A stretch of DNA of 64,000 nucleotides from Streptomyces musisoli (GCF_016741855.1 NZ_JAERRH010000004.1:62001-126000); one strand, 5' to 3'. Counted from the first letter of the stretch, positions 33,136 through 42,394 are shown. Notes: generated by a model not told the origin, from the letters alone. Made by a program: numbers and translations.

Positions 33136-35700
33136 ATGGAGACACTGGAGCCGGACGATCCACGGGAGTTGGGCAGCTATCGGATGCTGCGCAGACTCGG
33201 AGCCGGTGGCATGGGCCGGGTGTACCTGGCCCGCTCACCCGGCGGGCGGACCGTGGCCGTCAAGGTCGTACGGCCCGACCTCGCCGCCGACGCGGGCTTC
33301 CGCGAGCGCTTCCGGCACGAGGCCGAGATCGCCCAGGCCGTCTCCGGCCAGTACACCGCCGCGGTCGTGGACGCCGACCCCGGGGCGCCGCTGCCCTGGC
33401 TGGCCACCTCGTACGTCCTCGGGCCGGACCTGACCGAGGTCGTCGCCGCGCACGGTCCGCTTCCCGAGCACACCGTGCGCGCGCTCGGCGCCGGGCTCGC
33501 CGCCGCCCTCCAGGAGATCCACGCGGCCGGTCTCATCCACCGCGACCTCAAGCCGTCGAACGTGCTGCTCGCCGCGGACGGCCCGCGCGTCATCGACTTC
33601 GGCATCGCCCGCGCCGTGGACGGCACGCGGATGACCCAGACCGGGGTCGTGGTCGGCTCGCCCGGCTACATGCCCCCGGAGCAGGCCATGGGCAAGGACG
33701 TCGGCCCGGCGGGCGACGTCTTCTCCCTCGGCGCGGTCCTCGCCTTCGCGGTCACCGGGCGCAGCGCCTTCGGCGACGGGGCCGCCTCGCACGCGGCGAT
33801 GCTCTACCAAGTCGTCCACGGTGAAGCCGACCTGACGGGCATACCCCGCTCGCTCCTCGGCCTGGTCCGTGCCTGTCTGCTGAAGGATCCGGCCGGCCGG
33901 CCCGCTCCGGCCGAGATCGTCGCCGCGCTGGCCCCGCAGGGCGTCGAGGGCCTCCTCCGCGACTGGCTGCCGTCGGCCGTCGCCTCCACGATCGCCACCC
34001 ACGCGGCCGGGATCCTGGACCTGGAGGCGCCGGAGGCCCAGCCGCCGGCGGCGGGCGGCACGGGTGCCGGTGCCGGCGCTGGTGCCGGCGCTGGTGTCGG
34101 TTCGGCTGCCGGCGGTGCCGGGTTCGGTCCCGCGCCGACGATGCTCGACGGGGCGGGGACGCCGGCGGCGGGAGGCGCCCCGGTCGGCGGGACCCCGGCG
34201 GGCGGCACGCCGGTGGGCGGTACCCCGGTCGCCGGCAGTCCCGCGGCCGGATACGGGTATCCGCCCGCGCAGCCCGCCGGCTACGGCACGCCTCCCGGCG
34301 GAACTCCGCAGTCCACGCCCGGCTACGGCACGTCTCCCGGCGGAACGGCGCAGTCCACGCCCGGCTACGGCAGGTCTCCCGGCGGAACCGCGCAGTCCAC
34401 GCCCGGACACGGCACGCCCGCGGGCGGTACCGCCGTACCCGGCACCGTGCAGCTCGGCGCCTCCGGTTCGTCGGGCTCCTCCGCCGCGCGCCCCACCCGG
34501 CGCCGTGCCCTGTCCCTCGCCCTCGGCGGGGCCGCCGCCGTCGCGGCCGTCGGCGGGGGCACCGCCTGGTGGCTCGGCAGAGACACCGGGGCCGACGGCA
34601 CACCGGCCGGCGGCAAGGGCGGTGCCTCGGCCGAGCCCGCCGCCGAGAACTTCACCACCCCGCCCGCCGGAGTGGCCCCCCAGCCGCTGTGGCACCGGGA
34701 ACTCGCCGACGACGGCACCAGCGCCGTACCCCTGCTCGTCCACGACGGCCTGCTGCTGATCAGCGGCGACCCGCTGGTGGCGTACGACGTGAAGACCGGC
34801 AAGTCCCGCTGGTCCAAGCCGGACCTCGTGGTCCCCGGCTCCCAACTGCTCTACCGCGACGGCCGGATGTACCTGCCGGACGGCGAGTACGACGGCGTCC
34901 TCATCGCCCGTGACGCGGCGACCGGCGAGGAGGTGTGGCGCAGCCGGCTCGGCAAGCGCATCGACATCGAGGACACCATCGCCATCGACGACCAGCACGT
35001 CTACGTCGCGGCGAGCGACTTCAGCGAGTCCAAGAGCGCCACCGACTACCGCACGGCGGTCGCGGCCGTCAGCCTCGCCACCCGCAAGACCGTGTGGATC
35101 CAGAAGCGCGACTGGGGCACCGACGACTACGACGTCGAGGGCTCCGTCTCCGGCAAGTACCTGGTCTACGCCGACTCCAAGTTCAACCTCACCGTCCGTG
35201 ACACCGCCACCGGCGCCCAGCTGTGGACGAAGAAGATCGGCGACGACTGGTTCTGGCGGCCCACCGCCTCCGACGGCCTGGTCTTCCTGCCCGGCGACGA
35301 GCTGACCGCCGTCGACCTGAAGACCGGGGCGACCCGCTGGACCCTGTCCCCGAGCGGCCGCCGCGGCTTCTACACCCCCACCGTCATCGACGGCGTCCTC
35401 TACGTCGGCGACCACGACCGCGGCATCTGGGCCGTCGACGTCCACACCGGCAAGCGGATCTGGCTCTGCGAGGACAACGACCGCGGCGCACCCGAGGTGT
35501 TCCTGAAGTCCGGCACCACCCTGTACTGCGGCGCCCAGGCCATCGGCGGCGGCGTCGTCGCGCTGGACGCGAAGACCGGCCGCAAGCGGTGGAGCTGGAC
35601 CGACAACAAGGGCACCGGCGACCAGTGGCAGATCGCCCTGTCGGGCAGCAGGCTGCTGATGGCCAACGGCTCGGACGTCTATGCGATGCCGGCCGTCTGA
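33136..35700 (+). CDS. Ser/Thr protein kinase with C-terminal PQQ-like beta-propeller
   Basis: 854 residues. Kinase domain about 15-275: LGAGGMGRVYLA, K43, HRDLKPSN (135-142), DFG (154-156), GSPGYMPPEQ. A Gly/Thr/Pro linker with 14-residue repeats follows, then a span preceded by RPTRRRALSLALGG (about 455-478; Arg-rich start). The extracytoplasmic part is a PQQ-repeat propeller: DVKTGKSRW, DAATGEEVWRS, DTATGAQLWTKK, DLKTGATRW, DVHTGKRIW, DAKTGRKRW, six visible blades. Kinases of this form are common in Streptomyces and may sense cell-surface state. ATG 33136 chosen; upstream frame is not conserved. Confidence 0.92.
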   Translation: METLEPDDPRELGSYRMLRRLGAGGMGRVYLARSPGGRTVAVKVVRPDLAADAGFRERFRHEAEIAQAVSGQYTAAVVDADPGAPLPWLATSYVLGPDLTEVVAAHGPLPEHTVRALGAGLAAALQEIHAAGLIHRDLKPSNVLLAADGPRVIDFGIARAVDGTRMTQTGVVVGSPGYMPPEQAMGKDVGPAGDVFSLGAVLAFAVTGRSAFGDGAASHAAMLYQVVHGEADLTGIPRSLLGLVRACLLKDPAGRPAPAEIVAALAPQGVEGLLRDWLPSAVASTIATHAAGILDLEAPEAQPPAAGGTGAGAGAGAGAGVGSAAGGAGFGPAPTMLDGAGTPAAGGAPVGGTPAGGTPVGGTPVAGSPAAGYGYPPAQPAGYGTPPGGTPQSTPGYGTSPGGTAQSTPGYGRSPGGTAQSTPGHGTPAGGTAVPGTVQLGASGSSGSSAARPTRRRALSLALGGAAAVAAVGGGTAWWLGRDTGADGTPAGGKGGASAEPAAENFTTPPAGVAPQPLWHRELADDGTSAVPLLVHDGLLLISGDPLVAYDVKTGKSRWSKPDLVVPGSQLLYRDGRMYLPDGEYDGVLIARDAATGEEVWRSRLGKRIDIEDTIAIDDQHVYVAASDFSESKSATDYRTAVAAVSLATRKTVWIQKRDWGTDDYDVEGSVSGKYLVYADSKFNLTVRDTATGAQLWTKKIGDDWFWRPTASDGLVFLPGDELTAVDLKTGATRWTLSPSGRRGFYTPTVIDGVLYVGDHDRGIWAVDVHTGKRIWLCEDNDRGAPEVFLKSGTTLYCGAQAIGGGVVALDAKTGRKRWSWTDNKGTGDQWQIALSGSRLLMANGSDVYAMPAV
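34279..34425 (+). repeat. 42-bp coding tandem repeats in kinase linker
   Basis: Units at 34279-34320, 34321-34362 and 34363-34404 and a partial fourth encode GYGTxPGGTxQSTP. Near identity at third codon positions indicates recent duplication or gene conversion. Confidence 0.88.
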
Positions 35701-35703
35701 ACC

Positions 35704-36065
35704 GAGGATGCCTCCGTGACGCCGGCCGCCCGACGGACCGGGCGCGGATGCCCTCGTGATGCCGGCCGTCCGAAGGACCGGGTGAGGATGCCCTCGTGAT
35801 GCCGGCCGTCCGAAGGACCGGGTGAGGATGCCCTTGTGATGCCGGCCGTCCGACGGACCGGGCGCGGATGCCCTCGTGATGCCGGCCCGGGTGAGCATGG
35901 CCGTCCGACGGACCGGGCGGGGATGCCTTCATGGAGCCGGCCGCCCGGGCCGGGTGACGATGTCTTCGTGACGCCGGCCGCCCGGACCGGGTGAGGATGT
36001 CCATGCGCGGGCCGGCGAACCGGGTGAGGATGTCTCCGCGGTGCCGGCCGTCCGAACCGGGTAGA
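35704..36065. repeat. Array of about nine 40-bp repeats with internal dyads
   Basis: Fills the 387-bp gap between the kinase and prepilin peptidase genes. The common unit is GATGCCCTCGTGATGCCGGC then CGTCCGACGGACCGGG and a GTGAG or GCGCG joint. Each full unit contains the dyad GTCCG-A-CGGAC. Late copies are shortened. No conserved coding frame; not CRISPR, because there are no unique spacers. Confidence 0.88.
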
Positions 36066-36087
36066 GGTTCGGGCGGGTACAGGGGTG

Positions 36088-37065
36088 ATGGCGGTGGAAG
36101 GTGTGGGTGGGGTGACCACGGGGCTGCTGGTGCTCGTCGCCATGGTGTGGGGCGCGTCGGCGGGTGCGCTGCTGCCCCGCGCCGCCTACCGCTTCACCGT
36201 CCCGTCCGGCGAGCCCTGGCGGGACCGGTGCCCCGGCGGCCACCCGGTCCGCGGCTGGCTGGGCCGGGCACGATGCGGGGAGTGCGCGCGCGGCGGGACA
36301 CACGCCGGCGCCAACCCGCAGCCGCACGCCCCCTCCACGTCCCCCACCCCCTCCACGTCCCCCACCCCCTCCGCATCCTCCGCCCACTCCACGTCCCTCA
36401 CCCCCTCCGAGCCGCCGCCCTCCCCCCGTCCTCCCTCCGCGTCCCCCACCCCCTCCGAGCCGCCGCCCTCCCCCCGCGCTCCCTCCACGTCCCCCACGCC
36501 CTCCGAGCCGTCGCTTCCCTCACGGCCCCCCTCAGCCGTCCCCCTCGCCGCAGCCACCGGCCTCGTCTGCGGTGTCCTCGCCGCAGCCACCGGCACCCGG
36601 CCCGAGTTGGCGGTCTGGCTGCTGCTCGCGCCCGTCGGCGTGCTGCTCGCCGCCGTGGACTTCCGCGTGCGGCGGCTGCCCGACCCGCTGACCCTCCCGC
36701 TCGCCGCGTCCGCTATCGCCCTGCTGGGCCTCACCGCCCTGCTCCCCGAACACGCCGGCCACTGGCCCACCGCGCTCTACGGCGCCCTCGCGCTCGGCGC
36801 CGGCTACTACGTGCTCTTCCTCATCAACCCCGGCGGCATGGGATTCGGCGACGTGAAGCTGGCCCTGGGGGCGGGCGCCGTACTCGGCTGGTACGGCTGG
36901 CCCACCGTGCTGCTCGGCACCTTCGCCGCGTTCCTGCTCGGCGCGCTGTACGGCGGCGCGCTCGTCCTCGCCCGGCGGGCGAGCCGGAAGACGGCCGTAC
37001 CCTTCGGCCCGTTCCTCCTCGCCGGCACCCTCCTCGGACTGCTGATCGGCGCGTACGCGGCCTGA
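36088..37065 (+). CDS. A24 prepilin peptidase-like protein with Ser/Thr/Pro linker
   Basis: 325 residues. N-terminal span, then C48-x14-C63-x2-C66 (CPGGHP...CGEC) like the zinc site of bacterial prepilin peptidases but with only three Cys, then an unusual 70-residue linker of SPTPST/SEPPPSPR repeats, then six spans containing both catalytic aspartates: D in LLAAVDFRVRRLPD and D in GMGFGDVKL. These cleave type IV pilin-like leaders. No pilin or tad genes are nearby. Start uncertain between GTG 36085 and ATG 36088. Confidence 0.85.
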   Translation: MAVEGVGGVTTGLLVLVAMVWGASAGALLPRAAYRFTVPSGEPWRDRCPGGHPVRGWLGRARCGECARGGTHAGANPQPHAPSTSPTPSTSPTPSASSAHSTSLTPSEPPPSPRPPSASPTPSEPPPSPRAPSTSPTPSEPSLPSRPPSAVPLAAATGLVCGVLAAATGTRPELAVWLLLAPVGVLLAAVDFRVRRLPDPLTLPLAASAIALLGLTALLPEHAGHWPTALYGALALGAGYYVLFLINPGGMGFGDVKLALGAGAVLGWYGWPTVLLGTFAAFLLGALYGGALVLARRASRKTAVPFGPFLLAGTLLGLLIGAYAA

Positions 37066-37136
37066 CGTCTTCGGCCCGAAACGGCTGGCGTAGGCTGGTT
37101 CGGTCTGCCCCCACCGCTTGACGAAAGGGACGCCCG

Positions 37137-38336
37137 GTGACCGAGAAGGCCGACCTCCAGTCCGTGCTCGACCGAGCCGCAGCGGGCGGACGCATCACAC
37201 CCGAGGAGGCGCTCGACCTCTACCGCGACGCGCCCCTGCACGCCCTGGGCGCCGCCGCCGACGCCGTACGCCGCCGCAGGTACGCCGGCACCGAGCACAT
37301 CGCCACGTACATCATCGAGCGGAACATCAACTACACGAACGTGTGTGTCACGGCGTGCAAGTTCTGCGCCTTCTACGCGGCCCCCAAGGACAAGGACAAG
37401 GGCTGGACCCGCGACCTCGACGACATCCTGCGCCGCTGCGCGGAGACCGTCGAGCTGGGCGGTACCCAGATCATGTTCCAGGGCGGCCACCACCCGGACT
37501 ACGGCGTCGAGTACTACGAAAAGCACTTCAAGGCCATCAAGGACGCCTTCCCCCAGCTGGTGATCCACTCGCTGGGCGCGTCCGAGGTGGAGCACATGGC
37601 CCGGATCAGCGGTGTGTCGGTCGAGGAGGCCATCACCCGCATCCACGAGGCAGGACTGGACTCCTTCGCCGGTGCCGGCGCGGAACTCCTGCCCGAGCGG
37701 CCCCGCAAGGCCATCGCGCCCCTCAAGGAGAGCGGCGAGCGCTGGCTGGAGATCATGGAGGCCGCGCACAGGCTGGGCGTGGAGTCCACCTCCACCATGC
37801 TGATGGGCACCGGCGAGACCAACGCCGAGCGCATCGAGCACCTGCGGATGATCCGGGACGTACAGGACCGCACGGGCGGCTTCCGCGCGTTCATCCCGTA
37901 CACCTACCAGCCGGAGAACAACCACCTGAAGGGCCGTACCCAGGCGACCCTCTTCGAGTACCTGCGGATGATCGCCATCGCCCGGCTGTTCATGGACAAC
38001 GTCCAGCACATCCAGGGCTCCTGGCTCACCACGGGCAAGGAGGTCGGCCAGCTCTCGCTGCACTACGGCGCGGACGACCTCGGCTCGATCATGCTGGAGG
38101 AGAACGTGGTCTCCTCGGCCGGTGCCAAGCACCGCTCCAACCGCATGGAGATCATCGACCTGATCCGCAAGGCGGGCCGCGTCCCGGCGCAGCGCTCGAC
38201 GACGTACGAGCACCTCGTCGTCCACGACGACCCGGCGAACGACCCCGTCGACGCCCGTGTGGCCTCGCACATCTCCTCCACCGCCATCGAGGGCGGCACC
38301 GCCCATCCCGAGCTGAAGCTGCTCGCGTCGAACTGA
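37137..38336 (+). CDS. mqnC: Cyclic dehypoxanthinyl futalosine synthase MqnC (radical SAM)
   Basis: 399 residues. Radical-SAM cysteines C70-VTA-C74-KF-C77. Family blocks GGTQIMFQGGHHPDYGVEYYE, GAGAELLPERPR and TYQPENNHLKGRTQ are visible. Cyclises dehypoxanthinyl futalosine to the spiro/cyclic intermediate, the step before MqnD. GTG 37137. Although MqnE is paralogous, the QGGHHPD block marks MqnC. Next gene begins 7 bp downstream. Confidence 0.94.
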   Translation: MTEKADLQSVLDRAAAGGRITPEEALDLYRDAPLHALGAAADAVRRRRYAGTEHIATYIIERNINYTNVCVTACKFCAFYAAPKDKDKGWTRDLDDILRRCAETVELGGTQIMFQGGHHPDYGVEYYEKHFKAIKDAFPQLVIHSLGASEVEHMARISGVSVEEAITRIHEAGLDSFAGAGAELLPERPRKAIAPLKESGERWLEIMEAAHRLGVESTSTMLMGTGETNAERIEHLRMIRDVQDRTGGFRAFIPYTYQPENNHLKGRTQATLFEYLRMIAIARLFMDNVQHIQGSWLTTGKEVGQLSLHYGADDLGSIMLEENVVSSAGAKHRSNRMEIIDLIRKAGRVPAQRSTTYEHLVVHDDPANDPVDARVASHISSTAIEGGTAHPELKLLASN

Positions 38337-38343
38337 GCGCTCC

Positions 38344-39009
38344 GTGCTGACGATTCACGCCGCCCCGCTGGTCCTGCCGGTGGGCGCGGCCCCCGTCGTG
38401 GACGGCGCCGTCCTGGTGGAGGGCGACCGGATCACGGCCGTCGGGCCGTACGCGGAGACCGCCGCCGCGGCGCCGGGCGCGCGGGTGCGGCGCTGGCCGG
38501 GCGTGCTCACGCCTGGCCTGCGCCAGTGGCACGCCCTGTGGCTGCTGCGCCGCTGCTACCACCCCGACCCGCGCGAAGCCGACGAGCTGGGCGAACTGCC
38601 GTTGTACGGCGAGCGGCTGGCCGCCCTGGGTGACCTCGGTGAGACCCGCTGGGCGGGCAGCGTACGGCGTGGCGTGCAGCGGATGCTGCGGTACGGCACG
38701 ACGGCGGTCGCGTCCCCGGGGGCCCGCTTCCACGATCCGCTCGTGTCCACGGCCGTCGCCCGGTCCGGGCTGACCGTCGTGGGCATCACGGGCGCCCCCG
38801 GCAGCATGCTGCTCGGCGAGCGGCCCGACCTCGACCCGTTCGCCGAAGGGTACGACCTTCCCGGCACGGTCCACGGCCCGTTGACCGTCGGCGGCCGGGC
38901 CGACCTGGCCGTGTTCGACGTAGCCGACGAGGCGGCCCTGACCGAACGCGGCGCGGCGGCCTGCGTGGCAACGGTGCTGGCCGGCCGCCTGGTGTACCGA
39001 CGGCACTGA
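38344..39009 (+). CDS. Degenerate amidohydrolase-like protein
   Basis: 221 residues, about half the usual amidohydrolase length. It opens with the composite beta-sandwich ([20 protein letters not shown], residues 19-39) and closes with the sandwich return ([17 protein letters not shown]). Where active members have PGxxNxHxH, this reads [10 protein letters not shown] (57-66), so the HxH metal site is lost, and no later metal histidine, lysine or aspartate pattern is obvious. It may be a regulatory or decayed relative. Probably co-transcribed with mqnC, 7 bp away. GTG 38344. Confidence 0.75.
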   Translation: MLTIHAAPLVLPVGAAPVVDGAVLVEGDRITAVGPYAETAAAAPGARVRRWPGVLTPGLRQWHALWLLRRCYHPDPREADELGELPLYGERLAALGDLGETRWAGSVRRGVQRMLRYGTTAVASPGARFHDPLVSTAVARSGLTVVGITGAPGSMLLGERPDLDPFAEGYDLPGTVHGPLTVGGRADLAVFDVADEAALTERGAAACVATVLAGRLVYRRH

Positions 39010-39118
39010 CCGCACCTCCCCGGCCCCTCGGTCCTGCGCCCCCTCAGCCGGCGAACGCCTGCCCGAACGCTTACGGCCCCTGGGCCACCCCACGAGAGGG
39101 GGCTGCAAGAATGAGCGG

Positions 39119-39814
39119 GTGACCCGCGCTTCCCTGAACAAGCAGCCGCACGAAGTCGCCTCGATGTTCGACGACGTGGCGGAACGGTACGACCTGACGA
39201 ACGACGTGCTGTCGCTCGGCCAGGACCGGCGCTGGCGCAAGGAGGTGGCGAAGGCGGTCGACGCGCGCCCGGCGCAGAAGGTCCTGGACCTCGCCGCCGG
39301 CACGGCCACCTCCTCGCTGCCCTTCGCGCGGACGGGCGCGTACGTCGTCCCCTGCGACTTCTCCCTGGGCATGCTCCAGGTCGGCAAGAAGAGGCACACC
39401 TGGCTGCCGTTCACCGCGGGCGACGCGACGAAGCTGCCCTTCAAGGACGACACCTTCGACGCGGTGACGATCTCCTTCGGGCTGCGCAACGTCCAGGACA
39501 CGGACGCGGCCCTGCGGGAGATGTACCGGGTCACCAGGCCCGGCGGACGCGTGGTGATCTGCGAGTTCTCCCACCCGACCTGGGCGCCGTTCCGCACCGT
39601 CTACACCGAGTACCTGATGCGCGCCCTGCCGCCGGCCGCGCGCGCCGTGTCCTCCAACCCGGACGCGTACGTCTACCTCGCCGAGTCCATCCGGGCCTGG
39701 CCCGACCAGCCCGCGCTCGCCGAGAAGCTGCGCGAGGCGGGCTGGTCGAAGGTGGCGTGGCGCAACCTCACCGGCGGTGTGGTCGCGCTGCACCGGGGCT
39801 TCAAGGCGAGCTGA
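39119..39814 (+). CDS. menG: Demethylmenaquinone methyltransferase MenG/UbiE
   Basis: 231 residues, class I SAM methyltransferase. SAM motif [19 protein letters not shown] (about 58-76), [21 protein letters not shown] (UbiE signature) and [16 protein letters not shown] are intact. Performs the last C-methylation to menaquinone. GTG 39119 sits just after the sequence AGAATGAGCGG. The 3' end overlaps the PASTA gene on the minus strand by 14 bp. Confidence 0.94.
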   Translation: MTRASLNKQPHEVASMFDDVAERYDLTNDVLSLGQDRRWRKEVAKAVDARPAQKVLDLAAGTATSSLPFARTGAYVVPCDFSLGMLQVGKKRHTWLPFTAGDATKLPFKDDTFDAVTISFGLRNVQDTDAALREMYRVTRPGGRVVICEFSHPTWAPFRTVYTEYLMRALPPAARAVSSNPDAYVYLAESIRAWPDQPALAEKLREAGWSKVAWRNLTGGVVALHRGFKAS

Positions 39815-40154
39815 ATCCGGCCACCGCGTACGGGTCGCCGGGCTGGTCCAGCTCCCGTCGCAGTCCCCCTCCGGGCGGTCGCGGGACGCGTGGTTCACGC
39901 ACGCCCCCGCCGCCCTCGCCCTCCCCGAAGTCGAACCACACGTACACCATCGATTCCCGCGGCACCTCGGCACCGGGCTGCGGGTACTGGCGCACGACGT
40001 AGTCGACGACGGCGAGGTGGAAGTCCGGGCGGTCCGGCGCGTTGAGCAACAGGCCTTGCGCCCGGGCCGTTTCGCGCGCGTCCACGGCCATCAGACCGAC
40101 GAGGCGGGGGACGCGCACTTCGGGTGTTTTGGGTGTTATACGCACAGATGTCAC
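39801..40154 (-). CDS. PASTA-domain small protein
   Basis: 117 residues. One PASTA-like unit at about 14-77: [29 protein letters not shown] with [26 protein letters not shown] (the P-x-G-x-x-V motif). PASTA domains bind peptidoglycan or serve as spacers in penicillin-binding proteins and kinases; here no membrane span or signal peptide is visible, so it may be cytosolic. GTG 40154. The Pro/Gly-rich tail overlaps menG. Confidence 0.75.
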   Translation of the reverse strand: MTSVRITPKTPEVRVPRLVGLMAVDARETARAQGLLLNAPDRPDFHLAVVDYVVRQYPQPGAEVPRESMVYVWFDFGEGEGGGGVREPRVPRPPGGGLRRELDQPGDPYAVAGFSSP

Positions 40155-40227
40155 CCCCAGCGGTACTGGCAGGGTAACTCCCGTACGGCCCGCCCGGAAG
40201 GCGCCGGTGTCTTTCCGTGACAGATGA

Positions 40228-40746
40228 CTACTGTGCGTTATTAAGGGCGAGTCGGAAGCAGAGCGCCGACTCGTTCAGCCTGGGGTGCGGGTAGCTCTCC
40301 GCCTGCTCCATGCCGAGCCGTCGCGCCACCGAGATCGACCGCTCGTTGCCCGGCCGCACCATCGCCACCACACCCGGCACGCCGGCCGCCCGCACCCGCC
40401 GGACCGTCTCGCGCGCCGCCGCGGTGGCGTACCCCTTGCCCCAGTACGCCCGCCCGAGCCGCCAGCCGATCTCCGTCTCGCCGACCGGCCCCCACTGAGG
40501 CCGCCACGGCTGCGCACCGGTGAAGCCGGCGACCTCACCGGACTCGTCCAGCAGGGTCCACAGGCAGAAACCGAGTTCCGCGTCGTGCCGCCGCTGGCGC
40601 GCGGTGAGTTCCTCGTACACCGACAGCGCCGCGGGCTTGCCGCCGTGGAACTCCATGACCTCCGGATCGGCGAAAACCCGGTGCCAGGCGACCGCGTCCT
40701 CGTGAGTGGGGACGCGCAGCCGTACCGCGGGGAGAGGTGCGTTCAC
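40228..40746 (-). CDS. GNAT-family (RimJ/RimL-like) N-acetyltransferase
   Basis: 172 residues. RimJ/RimL pattern: LRVPTHEDAVAWHRVFADPEVMEF at the N-terminus, IGWRLGRAYWGKGYATAAARETVRR (Q/R-x-x-G-x-G acetyl-CoA loop), then NERSISVARRLGMEQAESY. GTG 40746 is preferred over a TTG at 40773. Divergent from the menJ-like gene with 98 bp between starts. Substrate unknown. Confidence 0.87.
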   Translation of the reverse strand: MNAPLPAVRLRVPTHEDAVAWHRVFADPEVMEFHGGKPAALSVYEELTARQRRHDAELGFCLWTLLDESGEVAGFTGAQPWRPQWGPVGETEIGWRLGRAYWGKGYATAAARETVRRVRAAGVPGVVAMVRPGNERSISVARRLGMEQAESYPHPRLNESALCFRLALNNAQ

Positions 40747-40844
40747 AGGGCAGCCCTTCAGCCGGGTGATCAATTCTGCTGAATAGACTGCCCATGTCCA
40801 GTGCCGGTCGGCACGCAGATTTCGAACCTTGGGGAGATCCCGCC

Positions 40845-42128
40845 GTGACCGAGCCCCTCTCCGACCACACCGCCGATGTGATCGTCGTGGGCGCGGGGCC
40901 AGCCGGCTCCACGACCGCGTACCACCTCGCCAAGGCCGGCCTCGACGTCCTGCTCCTGGAGAAGACCGAGTTCCCGCGCGAGAAGGTCTGCGGTGACGGC
41001 CTCACCCCGCGCGCGGTCAAGCAGCTCGTCGCCATGGGGATCGACATCTCCGAGGAGGCCGGCTGGCTGCGCAACAAGGGTCTGCGCATCATCGGCGGCG
41101 GCAGCCGTCTCCAACTGGACTGGCCGGATCTCGCCTCCTTCCCGAACTACGGACTCGTCCGCAAGCGCGACGACTTCGACGAGCAGCTCGCCCGCAACGC
41201 CCAGAAGGCCGGCGCCCGCCTCCACGAGCGCTGCAACGTCTCCGGCCCCGTCATCGACGACCGCACCGGCCGCATCACCGGCGTCACCGCCAAGCTCGGC
41301 GAGGAGAAGCGCGAGGTCACCTTCCACGCGCCGCTCGTCGTCGCCGCCGACGGCAACTCCACCCGCCTCTCCCTCGCCATGGGCCTGCACCGCCGCGAGG
41401 ACCGCCCGATGGGCGTCGCGGTGCGCACCTACTTCACCTCGCCCCGCCACGAGGACGACTACCTGGAGTCCTGGCTGGAACTGTGGGACCGGCGCGGCGC
41501 CCAGGACCGCCTGCTGCCCGGCTACGGCTGGATCTTCGGCATGGGCGACGGCACGTCCAACGTGGGGCTCGGTGTGCTGAACACCTCCGCCTCCTTCAAG
41601 GAGCTGGACTGGCGCGAGATCCTCAAGGCGTGGTGCGCCTCCATGCCGGAGGACTGGGGCTACACCCCGGAGAACATGACCGGCCCGATCCGCGGCGCCG
41701 CCCTCCCCATGGCCTTCAACCGCCAGCCGCACTACACGCGCGGGCTGCTGCTCGTCGGCGACGCCGGCGGCCTGGTGAACCCCTTCAACGGCGAGGGCAT
41801 CGCCTACGCCATGGAGTCCGGCCAGATCGCCGCCGACGTCATCGTGCAGGCCCACGCGCGCGCGACGCCCGCCCAGCGCGAGATCGCCCTGCAGCGCTAC
41901 CCGCGCGTCCTCAAGGACACCTACGGCGGCTACTACACGCTCGGCCGCGCCTTCGTGAAGCTCATCGGCAACCCGAAGGTCATGCAGATCGCCGCCCAGC
42001 GCGGCCTGACCCACCCGATGCTGATGAAGTTCACCCTGAAGCTCCTCGCGAACCTCACCGACCCCACGGGCGGCGACGCGATGGACCGCATCATCAACGG
42101 CCTGAGCAAGGTGGCCCCGAAGGCGTGA
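40845..42128 (+). CDS. menJ: FAD-dependent geranylgeranyl-reductase family protein, probable menaquinone reductase MenJ
   Basis: 427 residues. Rossmann FAD motif VIVVGAGPAGSTTAYHLAKAG (13-33), FPREKVCGDGLTPRAV (geranylgeranyl reductase signature), GDAGGLVNPFNGEGIAYAMESG. It belongs to the family that saturates isoprenoid double bonds; streptomycetes have MK-9(H4-H8), and in M. tuberculosis the equivalent MenJ lies close to menG, as here. GTG 40845 has GGGGAG 9 nt upstream; ATG 40794 has none. The precise substrate is inferred. Confidence 0.85.
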   Translation: MTEPLSDHTADVIVVGAGPAGSTTAYHLAKAGLDVLLLEKTEFPREKVCGDGLTPRAVKQLVAMGIDISEEAGWLRNKGLRIIGGGSRLQLDWPDLASFPNYGLVRKRDDFDEQLARNAQKAGARLHERCNVSGPVIDDRTGRITGVTAKLGEEKREVTFHAPLVVAADGNSTRLSLAMGLHRREDRPMGVAVRTYFTSPRHEDDYLESWLELWDRRGAQDRLLPGYGWIFGMGDGTSNVGLGVLNTSASFKELDWREILKAWCASMPEDWGYTPENMTGPIRGAALPMAFNRQPHYTRGLLLVGDAGGLVNPFNGEGIAYAMESGQIAADVIVQAHARATPAQREIALQRYPRVLKDTYGGYYTLGRAFVKLIGNPKVMQIAAQRGLTHPMLMKFTLKLLANLTDPTGGDAMDRIINGLSKVAPKA

Positions 42129-42149
42129 CGGACCCCCGAGACCCACTCG

Positions 42150-42300
42150 GACGCCTTCCGGGTCCGCTCGGGTGCTTTGGGGTCCGGTCGTCCGGTCGGG
42201 TGCCTTCCGGGTCCGGTCGGGTGCCTTCCGGATCCGGTCGGGCGCTTCGAGTCCGTTCGGGCGCCTTCGGGGGTCCGGTCGGGCGCCGAGGGCCGGTCGC
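42150..42300. repeat. Degenerate GGTCCGGTCGGGTGCCTTCC repeats
   Basis: Seven or so imperfect copies of a 20-25 bp unit fill the gap after menJ. Plus-strand translation PSGSGRVPSGSGR is a by-product; no gene. Followed by two hairpins. Confidence 0.75.
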
Positions 42301-42314
42301 GCCGCTTCGGGGTC

Positions 42315-42339
42315 CGGCCGGGCCTCTGAGGCCCGGCCG
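42315..42339. terminator. Hairpin terminator 1 between menJ and def
   Basis: GGCCGGGCCTC (42316-42326) pairs perfectly with GAGGCCCGGCC (42328-42338); convergent gene ends on both sides. Confidence 0.6.
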
Positions 42340-42350
42340 CGCGCCTTCGG

Positions 42351-42382
42351 GGCTCGGCCCGGCCTTGAGGCCCGGCCGAGCC
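42351..42382. terminator. Hairpin terminator 2 between menJ and def
   Basis: 15-bp arms 42351-42365 and 42368-42382 (GGCTCGGCC...GGCCGAGCC) with one mismatch and a 2-nt gap. It directly precedes the stop of def on the minus strand. Confidence 0.65.
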
Positions 42383-42394
42383 GCCGAGGGCCGG

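Noticed and set aside
35704..36065. CRISPR array
   Set aside because: Units are contiguous 40-bp repeats without unique spacers and no cas genes are present; the same applies to the 35-bp array at 27651-27755.
40794..40844. ATG 40794 as start of the menJ-like gene
   Set aside because: No ribosome site; GTG 40845 has GGGGAG at proper spacing and starts just before the FAD motif.
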